Source: JAFEBO01 sp036392375
GTDB taxonomy: Bacteria; Planctomycetota; Phycisphaerae; Phycisphaerales; UBA1924
DNA length: 12,224 nucleotides
Assembly (NCBI GenBank): GCA_036392375.1
Contig: DASVYC010000096.1
Coordinates: 1-12,224 of the forward strand
Direction of reading: 5' to 3'
Shown here: positions 1 through 7,087 of the stretch, one piece after another
How positions within the stretch are numbered: position 1 is the stretch's first letter
How the letters are laid out: every line of letters starts with the position of its first letter
The notes under the pieces: model-generated
What the model was told of the DNA's origin: nothing
Database searches by the model: none
The model's input: only the letters and a program-made list of their open reading frames with translations
Translations under genes and position numbers: made by a program

Positions 1-1
1 C

Positions 2-73
2 GGCGGCGGCGGTGGCCGCGGCGGCTTCGGTGGCGGCGGCGGCGGTCGCGGTGGCGATCGCGGCGGCTGGTAA
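2..73 (+). CDS. C-terminal end of a glycine/arginine-rich (RGG-type) protein, partial
   Basis: Only the last 23 codons and the TAA stop are in the window; the gene starts to the left. In the frame beginning at base 2 the tail is nearly all Gly, broken by Arg, one Phe and one Asp, and ends in Gly-Gly-Trp. Such RGG-like tails are found on bacterial RNA-binding proteins (RRM proteins, DEAD-box helicases) and on some single-strand-binding proteins, where they help to bind nucleic acid. The domain that would decide between these lies outside the window, so no function is assigned. The frame is supported by its regular RGG pattern and by the strong terminator 47 bases after the stop codon. Other frames of this GGC repeat are also open, so the reading depends on those two points. 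Confidence 0.65.
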   Translation, partial: GGGGGRGGFGGGGGGRGGDRGGW

Positions 74-120
74 GCCACGCTCGGTCGTGCCCTGGGCATG
101 ACTCAATCAACCCAGAACCG

Positions 121-155
121 CAAGGCCCGGAGCGATCCGGGCCTTGTGCTTTTTT
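121..155 (+). terminator. Rho-independent terminator after the Gly-rich gene
   Basis: A perfect 10-bp stem (121-130 with 137-146) closes a 6-base loop, AGCGAT. After the stem come TGC and a run of six T (150-155). It acts on the plus strand and ends the left-edge gene. On the minus strand the same hairpin is followed by CGGTTC and not by a T run, so it is not a good terminator for the facing operon. Confidence 0.92.
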
Positions 156-207
156 GGTCTGACCTGCGTGAGATGCCGCCCGCCAACCGGGTGCGGGCCT
201 CGATCGC

Positions 208-750
208 TCAAGGCGTCGTGGGCGTCGGCTTCACCGTGAGTTCCAGCGCGTTGCCCAGAGTCGAACGCACCATCACCGCCTTGCGACGAGCGTCGACCGA
301 CTCCAGCGTCCAGCCGGGGAACACCTCATCGCCCAGACGCCAGATCTTGCGATTGATCGATGCCAGCGGTCCGCGACGGCCGTCCATCACGCCCGTCAAC
401 TCCAGCACCGGGATCGGCTCGCGCAGCTCGGCCGGAGGTTCCGGCTCGGCTTGTGCGATCGGCTGCACGCGTACCTCCGGTGCCGGCGCCACCGCGGCCC
501 GAGGCTGAAACGGATCGGTGATCTTGGTGTAGTCCTGGCGTGCCAGCCACTGCATCGCCCGCTCTTGAGCCGCGGTGGGCTTGAAAACCGGGCGCAACTG
601 CGGCTGAACGACCTCTGCGAAATTCGCGGCCCCGGCTTGGCGCACGGGCTCGACCTCCAGGAACCGAGCCGCCTGCACCGCCACCAGGGGGGCGAGCAGG
701 GCCCCGGTCCAGATGAGCTTCTCCCGTCCCCTCATGTTGATCGCGATCAT
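208..750 (-). CDS. GspC/PilP-like inner-membrane protein of a type II secretion/type IV pilus system
   Basis: This 180-residue protein has a short cytoplasmic N-terminus, one membrane segment (about 12-28), a Pro/Ala/Glu-rich linker (about 82-114) and a small C-terminal beta domain (about 114-173). The pattern in that domain, Leu-Thr-Gly-Val followed by Ile-Asn, Leu-Gly-Asp-Glu-Val and a closing Leu-Glu-Leu-Thr-Val, matches the homology region of GspC and PilP. In those families this domain sits in the periplasm and docks to the secretin. The ATG is set by a GGAGG sequence at 758-762, 7 bases upstream, and by the 4-base ATGA overlap with the PilO-like gene before it. It is the last gene of the operon. 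GspC proteins are usually longer (about 270-300 residues), so PilP-like is equally apt. The role rests on fold pattern and position; sequence similarity is modest. Confidence 0.75.
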   Translation of the reverse strand: MIAINMRGREKLIWTGALLAPLVAVQAARFLEVEPVRQAGAANFAEVVQPQLRPVFKPTAAQERAMQWLARQDYTKITDPFQPRAAVAPAPEVRVQPIAQAEPEPPAELREPIPVLELTGVMDGRRGPLASINRKIWRLGDEVFPGWTLESVDARRKAVMVRSTLGNALELTVKPTPTTP

Positions 751-1370
751 GGGCGAACCTCCGGGCTGGGGCGGGCGCTGGGATCTTCGGACCGCACATC
801 GAAGCCGTAGAACTCGACCAGCAGCTCCGCGTGCACCCCGCCGCGGTTGTCGCCATCGATGGGGGCGATCCGGACCGTGCGTGGATTGACGAAGACGGGG
901 CTGTGACGGAGCTCGTCGAGGAATCGGACGACCCCCGAGTAGCCGCCACTGAGATTGATGTTGTACGCCGCGATGATGTCGGGGCGCGAGCCATCCTCGC
1001 CGCCGGGAAGGGGCTGCGGATTGGCGGACGCTGTCCCGGGAGCGGCGGTCGAGGGTTCGAACTGCTCCACGCGGATGCGCTGGCGTTCGGCGATCGCCAT
1101 GATCTCGGCGAAGAGCGCGGCCTCGTCCTTGGACGCGGCGGATCGGAGCACGATTTCACGGCGGCCTCGGTCGTTGGCGGCCTTGAGGTGCGAGATTTCC
1201 TTCTCGCCCGGGGCCAACAGAGCCGACGTCGTCGGCACCATGCCCGCGATCGAGGCACGCTGCTCACGCAGCTCACGCCTGGCAGGGAGCAGCAGAAACT
1301 CGGCTGCGGCGAAGCAGATCACGAGCCCGATCACGATCTCGGCGGCGATCTGGCGGGTGTTGGGATTCAC
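747..1370 (-). CDS. GspM/PilO-like inner-membrane assembly protein
   Basis: This protein has 207 residues: a very short N-terminus, one membrane helix (about 8-28), a coiled-coil-like charged stretch (about 29-95), a low-complexity Pro/Gly/Ser linker (about 105-125), and a C-terminal ferredoxin-like region with Tyr-Asn-Ile-Asn-Leu-Ser-Gly and an Ile-Ala-Pro strand. This is the PilO/GspM plan. In the family it pairs with PilN/GspL and helps to hold the platform. The start is GTG at 1370, not an upstream ATG: the GTG overlaps the stop of the gspL-like gene in a GTGA junction and has a GGAAGGGGG ribosome site just upstream (1377-1385). An ATG in the same frame far upstream (2021) would make a much longer protein whose extra part is Arg/Pro/Gly shadow sequence antiparallel in style to real protein, so it was rejected. 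Confidence 0.83.
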   Translation of the reverse strand: MNPNTRQIAAEIVIGLVICFAAAEFLLLPARRELREQRASIAGMVPTTSALLAPGEKEISHLKAANDRGRREIVLRSAASKDEAALFAEIMAIAERQRIRVEQFEPSTAAPGTASANPQPLPGGEDGSRPDIIAAYNINLSGGYSGVVRFLDELRHSPVFVNPRTVRIAPIDGDNRGGVHAELLVEFYGFDVRSEDPSARPSPEVRP

Positions 1371-3025
1371 TGCTGGCCCCCTTCCGTTTCTGCGGCACCG
1401 AGCGTCACGCGGGCCGCGGCCGGAATCGGCGTGAGCTCGATGTTGACCTCGAAGGACTGCAGCTCGCGGGTCTCCTCGGTGACGCGAGCGGTGCGTCCGA
1501 GGCGTGCTTGCGAGACGATGGGGATCTCGGCGAGCGAGGCGACGAACTTGCGGATCGCGCCGCCGGCGTCGAGGCCGGGGCGGAGCGTGAGCTTGCCGCG
1601 CACCGTCGCGTGCGAGCCCTGGGGGTTGCTCTGCAGCTCGATGCCGCTGACGTGGATGTCTCCGGGCATCGCGCCGCCCAGGCTGGCCAGGAAGCCGGCG
1701 GGGTCCGCGCCGCTGCCGACCGTGCGGAGCACGCGGTCGCGCACGCCCTGAAGCCCCTGCATATCCGCCAGCGCCCGAGCCAGCGCATCGGACAGCGCCT
1801 GGCGCTCTGCCTGAACCTCGCGTGCGGTCTGGGCGTGCTCGCGGAGGCTCTGGATCTGCCGGGTGGCGTCGAGCCATTCGTAGCCGATGAAGCACAGGGC
1901 CGCCCCGATGCCCGCCAGCACCGCGGCGCGGAATCGGCGTTGGTTGCGAGCCTGGCGTGTTGCCTTGGTGAACAGCGCCGGCAGCAGCCCGAGCCGTACG
2001 CTCGACTCGATCGCGCCGCACACGCTGGAATCAGGGTTCTGGACCGTCGGCGGAGCCTCGGCAGTCTGCCCGGTGGATCGTGCGATCGCGTCGGCCAGGC
2101 CGCGGACCGTGGCGCCGGGGCCGCGGAGCCGGATGGTCACCGAGTCTCGGTGCTCGCTCGAGGTCGCGTAACGAAGGGATTGCTTGATCTCCAGGCCGAT
2201 GCGCTGGACGAGCGGCTGGAGCAAGGGCAGCACCGCTTCGCCGTTAAAGCCATCGAGCCCCGGGATCTCGTCGTCGGGTCCTGGGAAACCGATCTCTGCC
2301 ATGAGCCGTCGGGCTTCGGTGCGCGGGAGGCACACGGACGGGGTGGCCTCGCCGCTGCGACGCAGGGGACGGGTCAATGCGTCGACCAGAGTCTCGGTTC
2401 CCACGCCGATGGGACGAACGAAGCGAGCGTCGCCGTCGATGCCGACCGCGAGGACCGAGGAGTGCTCCCCGATCCACAGGGCTGCGGTTGCGCCGATGGA
2501 CGCTTCCTCCAGCAGCCGCAGCACGTCAACGCTGGCGACGGCGTCGAGCGGGATCACGCCCCGGGGGTGGAGCTGGCATTGTGTGAGCAGCGACTCGATC
2601 AGCCGCAGCGTTTCGTCGCTGTCGGCGTACGAGAGCAGATGGCGTCGGCCCGTGGGCCCGGAATCGCTCCCGATGCACAGCGCTTCGGCATCGTCAGGAT
2701 CGCATGTGCCCTCAACGGTCGTCGAGACGGCCAGCCGGGCGGCGTCTTCGCTGGCGGTCTGAGACGCGGCGCTGGGAACGGCGCTGGTCTGCACCGCAAC
2801 GGTGCTCGTGCGACACAAGGCCACGGCGTCGCAGCCCATCAGGGAGTGCTCTGTCACGAAGGCCGCGAGCGGCTTGGCGCATTCCGCGATGGCCGCGCGA
2901 AGGTCGTGGGGCCAGACCGAGCGGTCGAAGCGAGCGACGGACCAGGCCTCGATGCGACGGCCGCGAACAGACGCGAGTTCCAGTCGTGAGGGAGAGAGCT
3001 CAAGGATGACGCGGCGGTTGTTCAC
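1367..3025 (-). CDS. gspL: GspL-like protein: fused PilM-type actin-like domain and PilN-type domain
   Basis: This 552-residue protein has three parts. Residues 1-345 are an actin-like cytoplasmic region of PilM/GspL type; the segment near 278-320 (Glu-Ile-Lys-Gln-Ser-Leu-Arg, then a Leu-Arg-Gly-Pro-Gly-Ala turn) matches the end of PilM. A single membrane helix lies at about 366-382. Residues 385-530 are a coiled coil and a PilN-like periplasmic domain (Pro-Gly-Asp-Ile-His-Val near 454-459). PilM and PilN are separate in type IV pili and joined in GspL of type II secretion. In the family the cytoplasmic part recruits the ATPase GspE. At 552 residues it is longer than many GspL (about 400). 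The start is GTG at 3025; a stop lies in frame shortly upstream and the ribosome site is weak. It overlaps the PilO-like gene by 4 bases. N-terminal similarity to PilM is weaker than the rest. Confidence 0.82.
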   Translation of the reverse strand: MNNRRVILELSPSRLELASVRGRRIEAWSVARFDRSVWPHDLRAAIAECAKPLAAFVTEHSLMGCDAVALCRTSTVAVQTSAVPSAASQTASEDAARLAVSTTVEGTCDPDDAEALCIGSDSGPTGRRHLLSYADSDETLRLIESLLTQCQLHPRGVIPLDAVASVDVLRLLEEASIGATAALWIGEHSSVLAVGIDGDARFVRPIGVGTETLVDALTRPLRRSGEATPSVCLPRTEARRLMAEIGFPGPDDEIPGLDGFNGEAVLPLLQPLVQRIGLEIKQSLRYATSSEHRDSVTIRLRGPGATVRGLADAIARSTGQTAEAPPTVQNPDSSVCGAIESSVRLGLLPALFTKATRQARNQRRFRAAVLAGIGAALCFIGYEWLDATRQIQSLREHAQTAREVQAERQALSDALARALADMQGLQGVRDRVLRTVGSGADPAGFLASLGGAMPGDIHVSGIELQSNPQGSHATVRGKLTLRPGLDAGGAIRKFVASLAEIPIVSQARLGRTARVTEETRELQSFEVNIELTPIPAAARVTLGAAETEGGQQ

Positions 3026-3149
3026 AGCGATGAGTCCGTGGAGGGAGTTCTCGAGCTATAGATCGACGCCGGGATCGCCCGGCTTCGTGCCGAGTGACAC
3101 GGAGACAGCGACCTGGGGGTGAGAATCTGGGTTGTCTGCGGTTCTCGGA
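3026..3149 (-). promoter_or_regulatory. 124-bp gap with a palindromic hairpin between the PA14 pilin gene and the gspL-like gene
   Basis: This is one of two long gaps inside an otherwise tightly packed operon. It holds a perfect 6-bp GC stem (3068-3073 with 3078-3083, loop ATCG). On the minus strand the hairpin is followed by GTCGATC and not by a T run, so it is not a standard terminator. It may slow transcription, protect an mRNA end after the pilin genes, or set a lower level for the platform genes downstream. No convincing promoter was seen. No ORF in the gap looks real. Confidence 0.35.
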
Positions 3150-4916
3150 TCATGGTGTTTGCGTCCAGGCGCTGATGACCGCGTTCCCGGGTCCGGCGCT
3201 CGGTGTCCCCGACGGGCTCGGGAACACCGCAAGATCCGCGTGGAGCCGGGCGTTCTGCGTGATCGACAGGGCCCGCCCGTGGTACGCGCCGAAGAACTGA
3301 GCGTCGCTCCCGACCCCGTTGCCAAGAACGAGGCGACCAAAGGCGTTGCGGAGCGTCGCGTGCACCCGGGCGCTCCCCCCCACGGTGAAGTCGCGGCTGG
3401 CGGCGTTGGTCATGTGGATGCGGACCTTGGTGGGATCCGCGCCCATGACGTTGAGGCCGGCCGATCCGCCGAGCGTGGCGTTGCCGTCGATGTAGAGATC
3501 GAGGGATGCGTTGGGGGCCAGCTCGATCGCGGCATTGCTCGAGAGAGTGAAGTCGCCGTCGATGATGAGCGAGGTGTCGCCGGTGATGGTGATGATCGCG
3601 GATCCGGAGGCCGCGAACGAGCTGTAGCGGGTATTGGCTGCGATGGTGAGATTGGAGTTGGAGTTCCAGGCTCCCGAGCTCGCCGGGACAGTGCGCGGGA
3701 AGCCCTGCACCATCACGCCGACGCGGGTCGTGAGCGCGGCGTTGGTGCCGGACATGGTGGCGGGCGGGCTGACCTGGATCACACTCGACGGTGCAGCACC
3801 CGGCCCCACTCGACCATCGACCGCAAGAGCCACGGATCCAGAAACACTCCACGCCCCGGCGGAAGTCGCGTTGGTGGACACTTCGACGCCGCTGGTGTAC
3901 ACGTTGCCCGCGCCGTAGCTACCGCTGGCGGAGGAGTAGCCGTCGATGCTCGACACGGGTGCGCCGGCGCCGCCGACGATCGAGATCGTCTCCGCGACGG
4001 CGACCGCGGGCACGGTGGACGTCGGGGTACACGTGAACGCGGAGGGCGGGATCAGCGTGTAGCTCGCGGAGCCGGGGGGCATCCACTCCAGCCAGACGTT
4101 GCTGTGGCCACCGTTCTCGAACATCCGTGATTCGAAGGAGTACGAGCCGGCGGCGAGGACGGCGGTGCCGGTCTTGGCCTGGCTGCTGTGCTGTCCGTCG
4201 TTGGTGATGACGCGGACGCCGTTGATCCACAGGTCCGAACCATCGTCGGATGTGATGCGGAAGCCCCATGAACCGCTGGTTGGGATCGTGATGGTGCCCT
4301 TGAAGCGGATGCCGTACTTGCCGGTCGGTCCGCCGGGCCAGCGCGTGACCGTCCCGAGCGCGGGGAGATTCACATTGGGCACCACGGTGGCCCAGCCGGC
4401 GGGGGAGTTCCACGGAACACTGCTGAGGACCGTGGGCGACGTCGTCATCGCCCACATCTCGGTGAAGACTCCGGGTCGAGAGGAGCTCAGGGGCGCGATG
4501 CGGCGGACTCTTGCGGACACGGTGCGGGTGGCAACGCCCGCTGCGCTCTCGGCGAAGATCGTGGTGATCCCGTTGGTGGCCGAAGTGGTCGCGACCGCCG
4601 TCGCGCCACCCGTTCCTATCGCCGGGGCGGGGCTGGCGGCTGATGCGAAGACGTTGCCGATTCCGCCGTCGGCGTCCTCGTCGGTGTTGCGGGCGATCTC
4701 TCGGATCGCCATGTTGGCGGCCGCTTCCGCGGCGTAGTACGACCGCGCGGCCTCGAGGCGGCGGACCGTCAGGTCCTGGTCCCTGGCCCCGGCAAACGAG
4801 ACCGCCACCACGAGCAGTTGCAGGATCACCAGCGCCGCGATGGCAGCGACCAGCACCGTTCCGCGCGATCGACGTGCTCGGCGCGTCGGCGGCGTTGGAC
4901 TCTCGCGGAGGCTCAC
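3150..4916 (-). CDS. PilX-like minor pilin with a PA14 domain, in the gspK slot
   Basis: This 588-residue protein starts with an Arg-rich segment and a hydrophobic helix (about 20-42), followed by a PilX_N-like stretch (Arg-Leu-Glu-Ala-Ala-Arg and Tyr-Tyr-Ala-Ala-Glu-Ala, 53-66). The usual Gly-Phe-Thr-Leu-Ile-Glu prepilin motif is absent, as is common in PilX and GspK. Residues about 149-294 form a PA14 domain with Ser-Asp-Asp-Gly-Ser-Asp-Leu-Trp-Ile-Asn-Gly at 223-233; in other PA14 proteins this Asp-Asp pair binds calcium and helps to bind sugars. Residues about 310-560 are Ser/Ala/Gly-rich beta repeats resembling the DUF7305 type seen in pilin-like surface proteins. GspK's helical domain is not seen. 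The start is GTG at 4916, with a perfect AGGAGG 6 bases upstream and a GTGA overlap with the gene before. It probably caps a pseudopilus as an adhesive or substrate-binding tip; this is inferred. Confidence 0.85.
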   Translation of the reverse strand: MSLRESPTPPTRRARRSRGTVLVAAIAALVILQLLVVAVSFAGARDQDLTVRRLEAARSYYAAEAAANMAIREIARNTDEDADGGIGNVFASAASPAPAIGTGGATAVATTSATNGITTIFAESAAGVATRTVSARVRRIAPLSSSRPGVFTEMWAMTTSPTVLSSVPWNSPAGWATVVPNVNLPALGTVTRWPGGPTGKYGIRFKGTITIPTSGSWGFRITSDDGSDLWINGVRVITNDGQHSSQAKTGTAVLAAGSYSFESRMFENGGHSNVWLEWMPPGSASYTLIPPSAFTCTPTSTVPAVAVAETISIVGGAGAPVSSIDGYSSASGSYGAGNVYTSGVEVSTNATSAGAWSVSGSVALAVDGRVGPGAAPSSVIQVSPPATMSGTNAALTTRVGVMVQGFPRTVPASSGAWNSNSNLTIAANTRYSSFAASGSAIITITGDTSLIIDGDFTLSSNAAIELAPNASLDLYIDGNATLGGSAGLNVMGADPTKVRIHMTNAASRDFTVGGSARVHATLRNAFGRLVLGNGVGSDAQFFGAYHGRALSITQNARLHADLAVFPSPSGTPSAGPGNAVISAWTQTP

Positions 4917-5470
4917 GGCGTGCCTCCTTCCGAAAGACAGCGGAGGAAGAAGCGGCTGCGCAGCGTTTCGCTGGCGCCCGAGCGGGTCACGGTGATCGAG
5001 ACCTCGACACGCCGCACCGGCGCGACCTGGGCGATCGAAAGCGGGAGCGCGATCGCGACGTTGGACTCGTCGAAGACAGCGATATCGAACGCGCTCACGT
5101 CGTTGAGAAGCGTGTACTGGTTTCGCCCCTCGGAGAGCGTCAGCCGCGTTCCGTCCAGCGCGAGCGACCGTTCCACCGCCGACGCGTCGTTCCAAGCGAT
5201 CGAACTGGACGACACGCTGCGGAGGTCGGCCTGGACGATGGAGACGTTCGCGACCGCGGGGATCTGCCGCAGCTCGATGGCGATCCGCTCCATGGCCGAG
5301 GAGATCGATGCACCGATCGCTCCACGCGCGGCTGCGGTCAGATACTGGTCCGAAGCGCTGAGCACGAGCCCCGATGTCGCAACGCCGATCACCCCCACCA
5401 CCACGATGGTGCACACCGCCTCTACAAGCGTGAAGGCGCGGCGGGCGGGCATGGATCGGACGGGTGTCAT
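4913..5470 (-). CDS. Minor pseudopilin, GspJ/PilW-like
   Basis: This protein of 185 residues (from the ATG chosen here) has a prepilin N-terminus: a basic leader ending Arg-Arg-Ala, then Phe-Thr-Leu-Val-Glu and a hydrophobic helix of about 20 residues. The Glu is at position +5, as pseudopilins require. The residue before the cut is Ala instead of the usual Gly. The rest is a beta-rich domain of GspJ size. In type II systems GspJ sits in the tip complex with GspI and GspK; this gene's place between the GspI-like and PA14 genes fits that role. The start is uncertain: ATG at 5470 is preferred, TTG at 5485 directly follows the previous stop, and ATG at 5452 is also possible; none has a clear ribosome site. 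Its stop overlaps the PA14 pilin start by 4 bases. Confidence 0.82.
   Translation of the reverse strand: MTPVRSMPARRAFTLVEAVCTIVVVGVIGVATSGLVLSASDQYLTAAARGAIGASISSAMERIAIELRQIPAVANVSIVQADLRSVSSSSIAWNDASAVERSLALDGTRLTLSEGRNQYTLLNDVSAFDIAVFDESNVAIALPLSIAQVAPVRRVEVSITVTRSGASETLRSRFFLRCLSEGGTP
4923..4928 (-). promoter_or_regulatory. Ribosome binding site that fixes a GTG start
   Basis: A full AGGAGG on the minus strand ends 6 bases before the GTG at 4916. It decides the start of the PA14 pilin gene, because the open frame runs much further upstream (to 5549) through the previous gene. Confidence 0.85.
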
Positions 5471-5485
5471 GGCGGGACGGATCAA

Positions 5486-5908
5486 CTAGTAATCGGTGAC
5501 CACTGTGGAGAGGGCAAGGGAACGCCTCTGCTGACGAGCATCGGTCCACTCAACGGTGACGGTGACGAGCTTGTACCCGGTGCCGCCCGCGGTGAACGCA
5601 GGCCCAGTCTCGCTGATCGCCACCGAGCGGGAGAAGCCCGCGGCGCCAGCCACCGACACCTCCGGCGGGAAATTGGCATCCACGACGTACGCGTACCCGC
5701 GGGTCGATGAATGCCGGTCCGCGATGATGTCCTCGAGCTTCTCGGTTGCGAGCCAGCGGGCCCGCGAGGTGAGCACCGGCGCGACGCGTGTGGTCTGCGA
5801 CTCTTGAATTGACCACAGCATCGGCGGCAGAGCCACCGCCAGCACCACGACGGCGAGGATCGCTTCGATCAGCGTGAAGCCGGGGTTGATCGTCTTCGGG
5901 TTCCGCAT
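5486..5908 (-). CDS. Minor pseudopilin, GspI/PilV-like
   Basis: The protein has 140 residues. A 10-residue leader ends in Pro-Gly, then comes Phe-Thr-Leu-Ile-Glu-Ala-Ile-Leu-Ala, a perfect prepilin peptidase site with Glu at +5 and a hydrophobic helix to about residue 30. The following Ala-x-x-Lys-Leu-Glu-Asp-Ile-Ile (about 55-62) matches the start of the GspI/PilV globular part (Ala-x-x-x-Leu-Glu). GspI is usually about 125 residues, so the size fits. In the family it starts the tip complex with GspJ and GspK. It follows the GspH-like gene by 33 bases and is followed directly by the GspJ-like gene. The ribosome site is weak (GAAG), which may mean low expression or coupling. The I or V label rests on order and this motif. 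Confidence 0.84.
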   Translation of the reverse strand: MRNPKTINPGFTLIEAILAVVVLAVALPPMLWSIQESQTTRVAPVLTSRARWLATEKLEDIIADRHSSTRGYAYVVDANFPPEVSVAGAAGFSRSVAISETGPAFTAGGTGYKLVTVTVEWTDARQQRRSLALSTVVTDY

Positions 5909-5941
5909 GCTCGTCTTCGCATCTGCTGATACATGGCCGCA

Positions 5942-6490
5942 TCACGGCACGCTGACGGTTCCGGCTCCTGCGGCAATGGTGATCGTCTGAGACGGGCTCA
6001 GCGTCACGGTGACCGCGCTCGTCAGCCGCGTTCCCGAGGCGTTGACCGGCCTTCCCATCCAGTCAAAGCCGAGGTCGTTCCCGCCGCCGGCAATGCTGAC
6101 GCTGACGATCGTGACGTCCGCAAAGACCGGATCCGTGAGGCTCGCGACCATCGGTCGGCCGGTCGCGGGGTCGGTGAGCGTGAGTGCTCCGACCCGGCCG
6201 GGGGCTGCGGGGTTCTCGGCGAGCACGCTGTAGCTGTTGGACGCAACGCTGAAGACAACCCAGGTGGGATTGCCGCTCGCCAAGGCCCGCTCCCGGGCGA
6301 AGGCGAGATCGCGTGCGATGAGAGCCGCAGCGGCACGCGAGCGAGCAGCGGGGTTCCCCGACAGCGAGACCGCCGCGGAAACCGAAAGGACACCCAGCAC
6401 CACAACCACCGCGATCATCTCGATGAGCGTGAAGCCCGTGCGGGTCGATGCCCGGGAGCTCGGGATGCTTCGCAGGGCGAGCTGAACCAT
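5942..6490 (-). CDS. Minor pseudopilin, GspH/FimT-like
   Basis: This 182-residue protein has a 19-residue basic leader ending Arg-Thr-Gly, then Phe-Thr-Leu-Ile-Glu-Met-Ile-Ala (cut after Gly19, Glu at +5). After the helix, Ala-Arg-Asp-Leu-Ala-Phe-Ala-Arg-Glu-Arg-Ala-Leu-Ala-Ser-Gly and a Trp-Val-Val-Phe strand match the GspH/FimT signature closely. The C-terminal part is beta-rich, with Phe-Asp-Trp-Met-Gly-Arg-Pro, a turn typical of this domain. GspH lies below the tip of the pseudopilus. The start is the ATG at 6490, 28 bases after the gspG stop with a GGAG site about 9 bases upstream; a longer reading (to 6823) would run antisense-like through gspG in another frame and was rejected. Confidence 0.9.
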   Translation of the reverse strand: MVQLALRSIPSSRASTRTGFTLIEMIAVVVVLGVLSVSAAVSLSGNPAARSRAAAALIARDLAFARERALASGNPTWVVFSVASNSYSVLAENPAAPGRVGALTLTDPATGRPMVASLTDPVFADVTIVSVSIAGGGNDLGFDWMGRPVNASGTRLTSAVTVTLSPSQTITIAAGAGTVSVP

Positions 6491-6518
6491 GCGCGTCGCT
6501 CCGTTGGGGTGCGGCCGC

Positions 6519-6941
6519 TCACCAGGTGTTCTGACCGATGCCGCTGGTGTTGGTGTTGGTCCAGAACTTGCCTGTGGAAGCGTCGTAGTTCCAGCCGTGG
6601 TTGCCGCTGACGGGCGGTGTGGTGGCCCACACGGCGGCGGAGATGACGGCGCTGTTGTTGTACGGATTGGCGGGCACGGTGTCCTGCAGCACGGTGCCGT
6701 TGGTCTGGAGCTGCACCAGGGTCGGGTACGCCGCGGTTCCGGAGATGGCGGCGTTGGCGTAGAAGTTCGCGATCGCGGTGCGAACGTTGCCCAGCACGCC
6801 GCGGCACGCCGACTCCTTCGCACGTGCGCCGTAGTCCAGGTACTTGGGGATCGCCACGATCGACAGCACGGCGAGCACCGCGATCACGGCGACCAGCTCA
6901 ATCAGCGTGAAGCCCTTGCGAATCTGATGCACTGTGTTCAT
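6519..6941 (-). CDS. gspG: Major pseudopilin, GspG-like
   Basis: This 140-residue protein has a 10-residue leader (Arg-Lys-Gly) and then Phe-Thr-Leu-Ile-Glu-Leu-Val-Ala-Val-Ile, an ideal prepilin site with Glu at +5. Next comes Pro-Lys-Tyr-Leu-Asp after the helix, as in GspG. The C-terminal part (Pro-Ala-Asn-Pro-Tyr-Asn-Asn, then Gly-Trp-Asn-Tyr-Asp and Gly-Lys-Phe-Trp-Thr-Asn) is a major-pseudopilin-like loop that differs from the Asp-Pro-Trp-Gly calcium loop of classical GspG. It should be the main fibre subunit. The start at 6941 has a GGGAG site 7 bases upstream. It is the first gene after a 146-bp gap that may hold its own promoter, which would suit a subunit needed in large amounts. A type IV pilin is the alternative name. 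Confidence 0.9.
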   Translation of the reverse strand: MNTVHQIRKGFTLIELVAVIAVLAVLSIVAIPKYLDYGARAKESACRGVLGNVRTAIANFYANAAISGTAAYPTLVQLQTNGTVLQDTVPANPYNNSAVISAAVWATTPPVSGNHGWNYDASTGKFWTNTNTSGIGQNTW

Positions 6942-7087
6942 TGCGTATCTCCCGGACTTTCATTGGGTCACTTTTGCCTAGTGCGTCATCGGTTTTCACT
7001 TTCGCCGGATTATGCCTAGATTCACAGAATGCCCGAAGATCGCCGTCAAATGTGCGGCCTGCGCCGCCCTTGGGCATAACTCCCCAC
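6942..7087 (-). promoter_or_regulatory. Possible internal promoter and leader of the pseudopilin genes
   Basis: This is the longest gap in the operon (146 bp), directly before the major pseudopilin. On the minus strand a CATAAT box (7009-7014, five of six matches to TATAAT) lies 17 bases from a weak TTCGGG box (7032-7037). A second possible -35, TTGACG (7044-7049), is close to consensus but would need a poor -10 (TGTGAA). The 7-base word TGCCTAG on the plus strand occurs twice (6975-6981 and 7013-7019), 38 bases apart, and could be a regulator site. The promoter is a guess by eye; the composition is more AT-rich than the genes on either side. Confidence 0.35.

Noticed and set aside
1..73. GGC-rich stretch as a simple DNA repeat rather than coding sequence
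   Set aside because: It reads as a regular Gly/Arg tail, ends in a stop and is followed by a strong terminator, so coding is the better explanation.
178..198. Hairpin (6-bp stem, 9-base loop) just after the last operon gene as its terminator
   Set aside because: On the minus strand no T run follows the stem, so only a weak or factor-dependent stop could be claimed.
1508..2989. A 493-codon open frame on the plus strand opposite the gspL-like gene
   Set aside because: It is rich in Arg, Asp, Gly and Ala with no domain, and lies wholly opposite a well-supported gene; GC-rich DNA often leaves such antisense frames open.
5942..6823. A longer start for the GspH-like protein at 6823
   Set aside because: It would overlap most of gspG and put more than 100 unrelated residues before the prepilin signal.
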